Part shown: positions 1 through 5,536 of the stretch, piece by piece | Position numbering within the stretch: the stretch's first letter is position 1 | Layout: each line of letters opens with the position of its first letter | Source: Flavobacterium psychrophilum | GTDB lineage: Bacteria; Bacteroidota; Bacteroidia; Flavobacteriales; Flavobacteriaceae | Length of the DNA: 5,979 bases | NCBI GenBank assembly: GCA_945869365.1 | Contig: CAMBOW010000096.1 | Location: forward strand, 1 to 5,979 | Reading direction: 5' to 3' | Notes under the pieces: generated by a model | Databases searched by the model: none | The model's input: only the letters and a program-made list of their open reading frames with translations | What the model was told of the DNA's origin: nothing | Translations under genes and position numbers: made by a program

Positions 1-1
1 G

Positions 2-964
2 CCTTCTTTTACCAAACTACTCAAGACCCAACAAGATTTGAAATTGCAGTTTAAACATGTGGATGATAGTTTATTTGCTTTGTCGCTGCGCAATCCTAAA
101 ATTGCCGAAAACATCACACAAGAAATCGGAAATGTACACTATAATCTAGATAAAGCATTGGCCAATTTGGTCGAAGCGCAAATAGCTAAAGGCGTTTCTC
201 ACCAACAATACACGATTGCTGCCGCCAACAAACTCGCTGATTTTTTGAGCGAAACCTTAAATTCGATGCAAATGTCTTTGTCGGGTATGGGACAAGGAAA
301 ACCTAAACCCGGAAAGGGGCAAGGACAAGGCATGCAATTGCCTGATATTATTAAAAAACAAGATGCCTTGGGTGACAAAATGAAAGGCGGAATGAAAAAG
401 GGACAAAAACCAGGCGAAAGTCAAAGTCCGGGTCAGGGACAAAAACCAGGTGAAGGCCAGGAAGGGAAATCTGGTAAATCAGGCAAAGGTGGCAAAGAAG
501 GCCAATCGGGTTCTAGTCCAGGATCAACAGGAGAAAACGGCCAAGACGGCGAGGGAGACGCGCGTGCCATAATGGAAATATTCAAAGAGCAACAACAACT
601 GCGAGAAGCCTTGCAACAAGAATTGGCCAAGAAAGGAATGGGCGGTGCTGGGCAAAATGCCTTAGACCAAATGAAACAATTGGAGCGGCAGTTAATCAAT
701 AAAGGATTTAGTAATGAGTTGCTACAAAAAGCAATGAATTTAAAGTACGAACTCTTAAAATTAGACAAAGCATTGCAACTTCAAGGCGAAGAACAAAAAC
801 GCCAGGCCGAAACCAATAAATCTAATTTTTCAAATACCGCAGCACCATTACCAGCAGCCTTGCAACAATATATTCAAAGCGTCGAGATTTTAAACCGACA
901 AAGCTTACCTTTGCGCCCAAATTTCACCCAGAAAGTGCAAGATTATTTCCAAACCCATGATTAG
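2..964 (+). CDS. DUF4175-like envelope protein, C-terminal part (5' truncated)
   Basis: The frame is open from the left edge (base 2) to TAG at 962-964, so this is the last 320 residues of a larger protein. A TTG at 38 is not a credible start, because the frame is open upstream of it and the protein begins mid-domain. Visible parts are an alpha-helical N-terminal stretch, a Gly/Lys/Gln/Pro/Ser-rich low-complexity linker (about 284-559), then a charged helical tail with a Gln-rich 'KEQQQLREAL' segment, 'LERQLINKGFSNELLQK' and an 'ETNKSNF' motif. This helix-linker-helix tail and the position just before ybeY match my memory of DUF4175 proteins of Bacteroidota. Those usually exceed about 1,000 residues and have N-terminal membrane helices, which would lie outside the window. 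Biochemical function is unknown. It ends 8 bases inside ybeY, so the two are probably cotranscribed. The family assignment is from recall, without a profile search. Confidence 0.72.
   Translation, partial: PSFTKLLKTQQDLKLQFKHVDDSLFALSLRNPKIAENITQEIGNVHYNLDKALANLVEAQIAKGVSHQQYTIAAANKLADFLSETLNSMQMSLSGMGQGKPKPGKGQGQGMQLPDIIKKQDALGDKMKGGMKKGQKPGESQSPGQGQKPGEGQEGKSGKSGKGGKEGQSGSSPGSTGENGQDGEGDARAIMEIFKEQQQLREALQQELAKKGMGGAGQNALDQMKQLERQLINKGFSNELLQKAMNLKYELLKLDKALQLQGEEQKRQAETNKSNFSNTAAPLPAALQQYIQSVEILNRQSLPLRPNFTQKVQDYFQTHD
284..559 (+). repeat. Low-complexity Gly/Lys/Gln/Pro-rich coding tract
   Basis: This segment of the DUF4175-like gene encodes irregular short repeats such as GQGKPKPGKGQGQG, PGQGQKPGEGQ and GKSGKSGKGGKEGQ, interrupted once by a normal-looking helical piece (PDIIKKQDALGDK). 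It is strongly enriched in Gly, Lys, Gln, Pro and Ser and lacks hydrophobic residues, as expected of a disordered linker between helical segments. The DNA repeats are degenerate, with varied codons, so this is selection on protein composition more than a fresh tandem array. Confidence 0.75.
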
Positions 965-1376
965 TTTTAATTACGAAACCGAGTTTGAATTATCCAACGA
1001 ATCGGCAATAGAAAGCTGGATTGCCCGGGTAATTGCCTCTGAACAAAAATCAGAAGGAGAACTCGCCTATGTTTTTTGTGACGACGCCTATTTGTTGGAA
1101 TTGAATCAACACTATCTTAAACACGACACCTTAACGGATATAATTAGTTTTGATTATTCTTTAGGCAACGAATTGAGTGGGGATGTATTTATCTCGGTTC
1201 AGCGGGTGCGGGAAAACGCCGAAATATTTAATCAATCATTTGAAAATGAATTACTTAGGGTAATTATTCACGGTGTTTTGCATTATTGCGGCTACAAAGA
1301 CAAAGCAGAAGCCGACGAACAGTTGATGCGTCAAAAAGAAAACGAAAAACTTGCAATGTTTCACGTGGAACACTAA
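957..1376 (+). CDS. ybeY: Endoribonuclease YbeY (rRNA maturation, UPF0054)
   Basis: This 139-residue protein is of near-normal length for YbeY, a cytoplasmic metal-dependent RNase that takes part in 16S rRNA 3'-end maturation and 70S ribosome quality control. The signature lies at residues 105-115: H105-G-V-L-H109-Y-C-G-Y-K-D115. The first two histidines match the HGxLHxxGYDH metal site, but the third ligand position is Asp instead of His. Upstream, 'LNQHYLKHDTLTDIISFDY' (residues 49-67) and 'LSGDVFIS' (73-80) are the other conserved YbeY blocks. The start ATG at 957 gives MISFNYETEF, a familiar flavobacterial N-terminus. It overlaps the preceding gene by 8 bases, which suggests translational coupling. 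The last codons (MFHVEH) are produced by an embedded parS-like site and extend past the conserved fold. mnmG begins 14 bases after the stop. Confidence 0.95.
   Translation: MISFNYETEFELSNESAIESWIARVIASEQKSEGELAYVFCDDAYLLELNQHYLKHDTLTDIISFDYSLGNELSGDVFISVQRVRENAEIFNQSFENELLRVIIHGVLHYCGYKDKAEADEQLMRQKENEKLAMFHVEH
1357..1372. other. parS: parS-type ParB binding site (copy 1, exact match)
   Basis: The 16-mer TGTTTCACGTGGAACA reads on the other strand as TGTTCCACGTGAAACA, the classical Bacillus subtilis spo0J parS sequence. It is an imperfect palindrome centred on CACGTG, with one mismatched arm position. It lies inside the last codons of ybeY and encodes the residues MFHVEH, ending one base before the final codon is complete. 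ParB proteins of many phyla recognise this sequence, load there as CTP-dependent clamps and organise the origin region for segregation. ParB binding here is inferred from sequence only. Confidence 0.88.
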
Positions 1377-1390
1377 GAAAATATAAATCT

Positions 1391-3262
1391 ATGTTCAAAG
1401 AAGTTTATGATGTTCTTGTAGTTGGCGCGGGTCATGCGGGTTGTGAGGCCGCTGCGGCTGCCGCAAATATGGGTTGCTCCACACTATTGGTGACAATGAA
1501 TTTACAAAACATAGCGCAAATGTCTTGTAATCCCGCAATGGGGGGCATTGCAAAAGGCCAAATTGTGCGTGAAATAGATGCGATGGGCGGCTATTCTGGA
1601 ATTGTTTCTGATAAAACAGCCATACAATTCAAGATGCTCAATAAGTCAAAAGGCCCTGCGATGTGGTCGCCACGGGTGCAAAGTGACCGCATGCGCTTTG
1701 CAGAAGAATGGCGTTTGATGTTGGAGCAAACTCCAAATCTGGATTTTTACCAAGAGATGGCAAATGGCTTGCTAATAGAAAATGGAGTTGTTACAGGGAT
1801 TACGACAGTGTTGGGCATAAAAATTAAAGCCAAGACGGTCGTGCTCACCAACGGCACTTTTTTGAATGGCTTAATCCATATTGGCGAAAAACAATTTGGT
1901 GGCGGCAGAGCAGGGGAAAGCGCTTCTTTTGGAATTACCGAAGATCTGATAGCCGCCGGATTTACCTCGGGTAGAATGAAAACCGGAACGCCTCCACGTG
2001 TGGATGGAAGATCACTGGATTACACTAAAATGAACGAAGAAAAAGGGGATGAACGTCCTGCAAAATTTTCATATTCACCCCTCACCAAGCCGTTGATAAT
2101 TCAAAAATCATGTCACATGACCTACACTTCGTTGGACGTACATGATATTTTGCGAGAAGGATTTGATCGTTCACCTATGTTTAATGGCCGAATTAAGAGT
2201 TTGGGGCCACGTTATTGTCCGTCTATTGAAGATAAAATCAATCGCTTTGCCGATAAAGAACGTCACCAATTGTTTGTAGAGCCCGAAGGCTGGAACACCG
2301 TAGAGGTATATGTAAATGGGTTTTCTACTTCTTTGCCTGAAGACGTACAGTTCAAAGCGCTGCGTTCGGTGGCGGGCTTTGAAAAAGTAAAATTTTTTAG
2401 ACCGGGTTACGCAATTGAATACGATTATTTTCCACCTACCCAATTAAAACACACCTTAGAAACAAAATTAGTTAAAGGCTTGTTTTTTGCCGGACAAATA
2501 AATGGCACAACAGGCTACGAAGAAGCTGCTTCTCAAGGATTGATGGCGGGTATTAACGCCGCGCTTAGCGTACAAGGTAAAGAACCCTTTATCCTAAAAA
2601 GAGACGAGGCGTACATTGGCGTTTTGATTGATGATTTAATTACAAAAGGCACAGAAGAACCGTATCGCATGTTTACATCACGAGCCGAATACCGCACTTT
2701 GTTGCGTCAAGATAATGCCGATTTTCGTTTGACGCCCAAATCACATGCGCTTGGATTGGCTTCTGAAGATCGTTTGCGTCGCATGGAACAAAAGTTGAAT
2801 GAATCCGAAAAAATGGTTGCTTTTTACAAAGAGACCAGCATAACTGCAGCCGAAGCCAATGTGCTTTTGGCTAAAAAAGATTCGGCTTTGGTGTCGCAAT
2901 CAGACAAAATGTTTAAGCTCTTTTCTAGGCCACAAATTGATTTACAGGATATGCTCAGCTTAGAGAAAGTAAAAGAATATACAACCATAAATCAGTTGGA
3001 CGAAGAGGTGCTGGAGCAAGCCGAAATTCAAGTAAAGTATTCGGGTTATATAGAAAAAGAGCGAAACAACGCCAACAAACTTACCCGTTTGGAAGACGTG
3101 AAAATCCCCGAGTTTTTTGATTACTCCAAAATCAAATCGATGTCAATCGAGGCGCGCCAAAAATTAACTCAGATACGCCCAGTTACCATTTCGCAAGCAT
3201 CCCGCATTAGCGGGGTTTCGCCCAGCGATATTTCGGTGTTGTTAATTTATATGGGACGATAA
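1391..3262 (+). CDS. mnmG: tRNA uridine-5-carboxymethylaminomethyl(34) synthesis enzyme MnmG
   Basis: This 623-residue FAD protein has the expected family length (about 620-630). With MnmE (not in this window), MnmG installs the carboxymethylaminomethyl group on wobble U34 of certain tRNAs, using FAD, NADH and methylene-tetrahydrofolate. Evidence: the FAD-binding GAGHAG at residues 12-17; CNPAMGGIAKG at 46-56, containing the N-terminal conserved Cys46; GPAMWSPRVQSDR at about 98-110; the first GidA signature LGPRYCPSIEDK at 271-282, with catalytic Cys276; the second signature AGQINGTTGYEEAASQG at 367-383; and the C-terminal helical domain with YSGYIEKE at 550-557, used for MnmE/tRNA contact. 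ATG 1391 is chosen because it starts directly before the Rossmann strand (MFKEVYDVLVVG). An in-frame extension back to 1286 would read through ybeY in the wrong frame with an Arg-rich nonsense peptide. The stop TAA at 3260-3262 shares its last base with an ATG (TAATG). All key residues are intact. Confidence 0.98.
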   Translation: MFKEVYDVLVVGAGHAGCEAAAAAANMGCSTLLVTMNLQNIAQMSCNPAMGGIAKGQIVREIDAMGGYSGIVSDKTAIQFKMLNKSKGPAMWSPRVQSDRMRFAEEWRLMLEQTPNLDFYQEMANGLLIENGVVTGITTVLGIKIKAKTVVLTNGTFLNGLIHIGEKQFGGGRAGESASFGITEDLIAAGFTSGRMKTGTPPRVDGRSLDYTKMNEEKGDERPAKFSYSPLTKPLIIQKSCHMTYTSLDVHDILREGFDRSPMFNGRIKSLGPRYCPSIEDKINRFADKERHQLFVEPEGWNTVEVYVNGFSTSLPEDVQFKALRSVAGFEKVKFFRPGYAIEYDYFPPTQLKHTLETKLVKGLFFAGQINGTTGYEEAASQGLMAGINAALSVQGKEPFILKRDEAYIGVLIDDLITKGTEEPYRMFTSRAEYRTLLRQDNADFRLTPKSHALGLASEDRLRRMEQKLNESEKMVAFYKETSITAAEANVLLAKKDSALVSQSDKMFKLFSRPQIDLQDMLSLEKVKEYTTINQLDEEVLEQAEIQVKYSGYIEKERNNANKLTRLEDVKIPEFFDYSKIKSMSIEARQKLTQIRPVTISQASRISGVSPSDISVLLIYMGR

Positions 3263-3278
3263 TGTTTCACGTGGAACG
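3263..3278. other. parS: parS-type ParB binding site (copy 2, 15 of 16 match)
   Basis: TGTTTCACGTGGAACG is identical to copy 1 except for the last base (A to G). It begins in the ATG that overlaps the mnmG stop codon, so it occupies the mnmG/lipoprotein junction. The identity between the copies extends to 17 bases (1355-1371 and 3261-3277), in the same orientation, 1,906 bases apart. Read from that ATG it encodes MFHVER, in the same codon phase as copy 1. The changed outer position is likely tolerated, because the core CACGTG and flanking arms are intact, but affinity could be lower than for copy 1. ParB binding is inferred. Confidence 0.8.
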
Positions 3279-3282
3279 AATT

Positions 3283-3777
3283 ATGAGAAGCAGAACAATC
3301 ACAGGCCTTGCCTTGTTTTTATTGGTGTGGATTACAGCTTGTTCGGGTTCGCGCAACACGGTACAAATTCAAGATTATCTTTTGGTTGGCAACGGAATAG
3401 AACTGCAAAGCCATGTTCCTTTAACCGCTTTTGTGTTTGAAAACAATCAAAAAAATCAACCAATCGAAAAGTATTTATCTATAAAATTCAAGCAGTCCAA
3501 TTATTTTGACAAGCAGTTTTGGATTTCCATAAACGAGGCAAAATTTAAGCTTGTGGTCTATGATGCCGCTGAGTTTGAAAAATATATAGGAAGCGGAAAT
3601 TATGCGCAAATTAATCAAGAGCCCGAAAACGCAAAGTATGGAAATCAACCTAAATTTATTGCTTTTTCGATGGTGTCATCCACCAACGAAGACTGCCTTT
3701 CTGATCAATCTTTGTATCAGCATCTTGCCCTTACGTATTTAAAAAACCTCAAAGACGACTATTGCAATCAACAATGA
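3283..3777 (+). CDS. Putative lipoprotein of unknown function
   Basis: I do not recognise this 164-residue protein. From ATG 3283 it has a textbook lipoprotein signal: a basic n-region (MRSR), a hydrophobic stretch (GLALFLLVW) and a lipobox-like ITAC with Cys20 as the acylated residue. Residues after Cys20 (SGSRN) lack an acidic surface-export motif of the kind described in some Bacteroidota, so a periplasm-facing anchor is my guess. The mature part is about 145 residues of mixed polar/hydrophobic sequence with alternating beta-like segments (IQDYLLV, PLTAFVFE, FKLVVYDA, KFIAFSMVS) and two late cysteines (about 149 and 161). An alternative ATG at 3262 overlaps the mnmG stop (TAATG) and would add MFHVERI, entirely parS-derived. 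I prefer 3283 because it gives a compact signal peptide. The gene overlaps the methyltransferase start by 4 bases, implying coupled translation in the mnmG operon. Confidence 0.8.
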   Translation: MRSRTITGLALFLLVWITACSGSRNTVQIQDYLLVGNGIELQSHVPLTAFVFENNQKNQPIEKYLSIKFKQSNYFDKQFWISINEAKFKLVVYDAAEFEKYIGSGNYAQINQEPENAKYGNQPKFIAFSMVSSTNEDCLSDQSLYQHLALTYLKNLKDDYCNQQ

Positions 3778-4625
3778 ATACAACTCCAAAGACCCTATTC
3801 TTAGATCAAGTAGAAGACCACACGGTGAGTCACCAAAAATTTGACTTGCATTACGACGCGCATTTAGATTTGTTGCATACGCAGCCGCAGCCGGAATTGG
3901 ATGAACTTGGCGCTTACTACGAAAGCGAAGATTACATTTCTCACACCGATGCCAGACGCAGCTTGTTTGAGAAAGCCTATCATTGGGTAAAAAAACGAGC
4001 ACTGAATCAAAAAATACAACTACTCGAAAAACAGCAACCCAACAAAGGAACCTTGCTAGACATGGGATGTGGAACGGGTGATTTTTTGCAAGTAGCCCAT
4101 CAAGCAGGTTGGCTGGTGCAGGGCATAGAGCCCAACGAAAAGGCCCGGCAGATTGCTGCATCAAAAGGAGTGACGTTTATATCGGGAACCGCGGAAGCTG
4201 CTGATCAGCAATTTGATGCCATTACGCTTTGGCACGTTTTGGAGCATTTGCCCAACTTGGAAGCTCAAATAAAAGAACTGCAACGCTTGCTAAAACCCAG
4301 TGGCACCTTGGTTATAGCGGTACCCAATTACAAATCATTTGACGCGGGCTATTACAAACAATTTTGGGCAGCCTATGATGTGCCCCGACATTTGTGGCAT
4401 TTTTCTAAAACCAGTATACAGCGATTGGTTGAACATGTGGGCATGGAAGTTGTTTCTGTTCGTCCGCTGAAATTTGATTCGTTTTATGTGTCGTTGTTAT
4501 CAGAAAAATACAAAACCGGGAAAATGAATTACCCCAAAGCCTTTTTGGTAGGATTGTATTCAAACTGGAAAGGAAGTCAAACAAAGGAGTATTCGTCGCA
4601 CATTTACGTGATAAAAAATAGCTAA
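3774..4625 (+). CDS. Class I SAM-dependent methyltransferase
   Basis: This 283-residue protein has a Rossmann-type methyltransferase core of the Methyltransf_11/23 kind. Motif I is LLDMGCGTGDFL (residues 94-105), the SAM-binding Gly loop. The acidic residue ending strand 2 is Glu119 (GIEPN). Motif post-II/III is FDAITLWHVLEHL (147-159), and the strand-5 region is LLKPSGTLVIAVPN (172-185). DVPRHLWHFS at 202-211 is a block seen in many methyltransferases of this subgroup. The N-terminal about 90 residues, with 'LGAYYESEDYISHTD', form the cap usual for this subgroup. There is no signal peptide, so it is cytoplasmic. The methyl acceptor cannot be told from sequence, and small molecule, lipid or glycan precursors are all possible. 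ATG 3774 overlaps the preceding stop as ATGA; an upstream in-frame TTG (3762) is less likely. It appears to be the last gene of the operon. Confidence 0.93.
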   Translation: MNTTPKTLFLDQVEDHTVSHQKFDLHYDAHLDLLHTQPQPELDELGAYYESEDYISHTDARRSLFEKAYHWVKKRALNQKIQLLEKQQPNKGTLLDMGCGTGDFLQVAHQAGWLVQGIEPNEKARQIAASKGVTFISGTAEAADQQFDAITLWHVLEHLPNLEAQIKELQRLLKPSGTLVIAVPNYKSFDAGYYKQFWAAYDVPRHLWHFSKTSIQRLVEHVGMEVVSVRPLKFDSFYVSLLSEKYKTGKMNYPKAFLVGLYSNWKGSQTKEYSSHIYVIKNS

Positions 4626-4875
4626 AAACGAATCTCGTCGTTTCTAATTTAACTTTTTACGTCTAAATATAAATTACCAGATCAAAACTCTAAAAGCCGC
4701 TTAAATCGCCTTATTTAAAGTTGAATTTAATAGATAAAAACAATTTTCTTTAAATTAAGATCAGAAAATCTTATAGTTTGTTTTTAATTCGAGTAAAAAA
4801 AACAAGGACAAACAAAAGTAAAATAGTTACTTTTGAAATCAATCCTATTTTATAATTTTCAAAGCAACCAGAAGA
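4626..4875. other. AT-rich intergenic region between methyltransferase and ompH-like genes
   Basis: This 250-base gap is clearly richer in A+T than the flanking genes and has no plausible ORF. The only elements I can support are the -7 promoter element near its 3' end and weak short inverted repeats. These are AAACGA/TCGTTT at 4626-4643, directly after the methyltransferase stop, and AAGAT/ATCTT at 4757-4772. Neither is followed by a clean T-run, so the end of the upstream operon is not defined by a recognisable intrinsic terminator. I see no riboswitch or RNA gene. Confidence 0.6.
4828..4835 (+). promoter_or_regulatory. Bacteroidota-type -7 promoter element for the ompH-like gene
   Basis: TACTTTTG fits the TAnnTTTG consensus recognised by the primary sigma factor of Bacteroidota. 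It lies 41 bases before the ATG at 4876, predicting a start of transcription near 4842 and a leader of roughly 30-35 bases. No TTG/TTTG -33 element occurs at the expected distance (about 4803-4808 reads CAAGGA), so the promoter is either weakly dependent on -33 or assisted by another factor. The match is short, hence only moderate confidence. Confidence 0.55.
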
Positions 4876-5448
4876 ATGAAAAAAACCCTTATTGTTTCCG
4901 CCTTGGCTTTTGCTTTTTTTTCTTGTAATCAAACAACAGCCACCAAAGAAGTAAAAACAGCTTATGTGGACACGTCCAAATTATTAAAAGAATACACCGA
5001 AGCCAAAGACATTGAAGCCAAATACAAAGCCAAATCAGAAGAAATGGGTCGCGAGTTGGAAGCCGAAGTAAACCGGTTTAAATCGGAAGCAGCTAGTTTT
5101 CAAAAAAACGCGCAAGCCAACGGACAAGTTTGGGCCCAACAAAAAGGCGCTGAATTGCAAAAAAGAGAACAACAGTTAAGTTATGCGCAGCAAGCCATTT
5201 TAGAACAACTGCAGCAAGAAAGCGGCACAGAAATGGATTCTTTAGTGAGTAACGTAAAGAAATTCATCAAAGACTACGGAAAAGAAAAAGGCTATGATTA
5301 CATCTACGGAACAGGAGAGGCCGTTTCTATATTATATGCCCAAGACAAATATGACATTACCAATAAAATCGTGAAGTCATTAAACGACAAATACAAAAGC
5401 GGAGTCAAGTCTGAAAACAAAAAAACGGCAGCTCCCGCAAAGAAATAG
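4876..5448 (+). CDS. OmpH/Skp-family lipoprotein
   Basis: This 190-residue protein is of the OmpH/Skp type, a family of chaperones that hold unfolded outer-membrane proteins in the periplasm. Residues 1-17 are a lipoprotein signal (MKKTLIVSALAFAFFSC) with Cys17 as the anchor, so this member is probably membrane-tethered, unlike soluble E. coli Skp. The short strand AYVDTSKLLKEY (29-40) is the typical OmpH start. A long charged Lys/Glu/Gln/Ala coiled coil (about 41-125) forms the arm, and YDYIYGTGEAVSILYA (140-155) is the returning beta segment of the body domain. DITNKIVKSLNDKY (160-173) is the final helix, followed by a disordered Lys/Ala/Pro tail ending AAPAKK. The start at 4876 is fixed by the signal peptide, and a purine-rich AGAAG lies just before it. 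It has its own promoter element and a strong terminator, so it is likely monocistronic. Confidence 0.9.
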   Translation: MKKTLIVSALAFAFFSCNQTTATKEVKTAYVDTSKLLKEYTEAKDIEAKYKAKSEEMGRELEAEVNRFKSEAASFQKNAQANGQVWAQQKGAELQKREQQLSYAQQAILEQLQQESGTEMDSLVSNVKKFIKDYGKEKGYDYIYGTGEAVSILYAQDKYDITNKIVKSLNDKYKSGVKSENKKTAAPAKK

Positions 5449-5468
5449 TCAACAACCATAAAATAAAT

Positions 5469-5501
5469 GCCTTCTACAGTATATTTGTGGAAGGCTTTTT
5501 T
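5469..5501 (+). terminator. Rho-independent terminator after the ompH-like gene
   Basis: The arms GCCTTCTACA (5469-5478) and TGTGGAAGGC (5486-5495) pair over 10 bases with one T-G wobble, closing a 7-base loop. Six T residues follow (5496-5501). It starts 20 bases after the stop codon at 5448. It separates the ompH-like transcript from the helicase gene. The A-rich stretch before the hairpin is broken by C and T, so bidirectional function is doubtful. Confidence 0.9.
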
Positions 5502-5536
5502 ATACAAGCTCATTTATACCAACTAATATATACGCC

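Noticed and set aside
38..40. TTG as start of the first gene
   Set aside because: The frame is open back to the left edge and the residues before it read as ordinary protein, so the gene is truncated by the window.
433..768. Minus-strand ORF opposite the DUF4175-like gene
   Set aside because: Its Pro/Ser/Cys-rich product is the antisense shadow of the Gly/Lys-rich tract; no start context or homology. The same applies to minus-strand ORFs at 257-442, 2171-2443, 3739-4164, 5304-5513 and 5773-5967.
1286..1390. N-terminal extension of MnmG by 35 residues
   Set aside because: It runs through the end of ybeY in another frame, is Arg/Lys-rich and unlike any MnmG start; ATG 1391 gives the normal family length and starts right before the FAD-binding strand.
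1994..1999. Additional CACGTG core inside mnmG as a third parS
   Set aside because: Only the central hexamer matches; the flanking arms do not, and the bases encode the conserved TPPRVDG block.
4626..4643. AAACGA/TCGTTT hairpin after the methyltransferase stop as a terminator
   Set aside because: The stem is only 6 bases, AT-biased and lacks a continuous T-run; it could contribute to 3'-end formation but is not convincing.
4757..4780. AAGAT/ATCTT inverted repeat and nearby TATAGTTTG as operator and second promoter
   Set aside because: The stem is 5 bases in very AT-rich DNA, and the TA-to-TTTG spacing is off by one from the consensus; chance is sufficient.
4626..4875. Small RNA or riboswitch in the intergenic gap
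   Set aside because: No conserved RNA motif, no GC-rich helices and no terminator before the ompH-like start.
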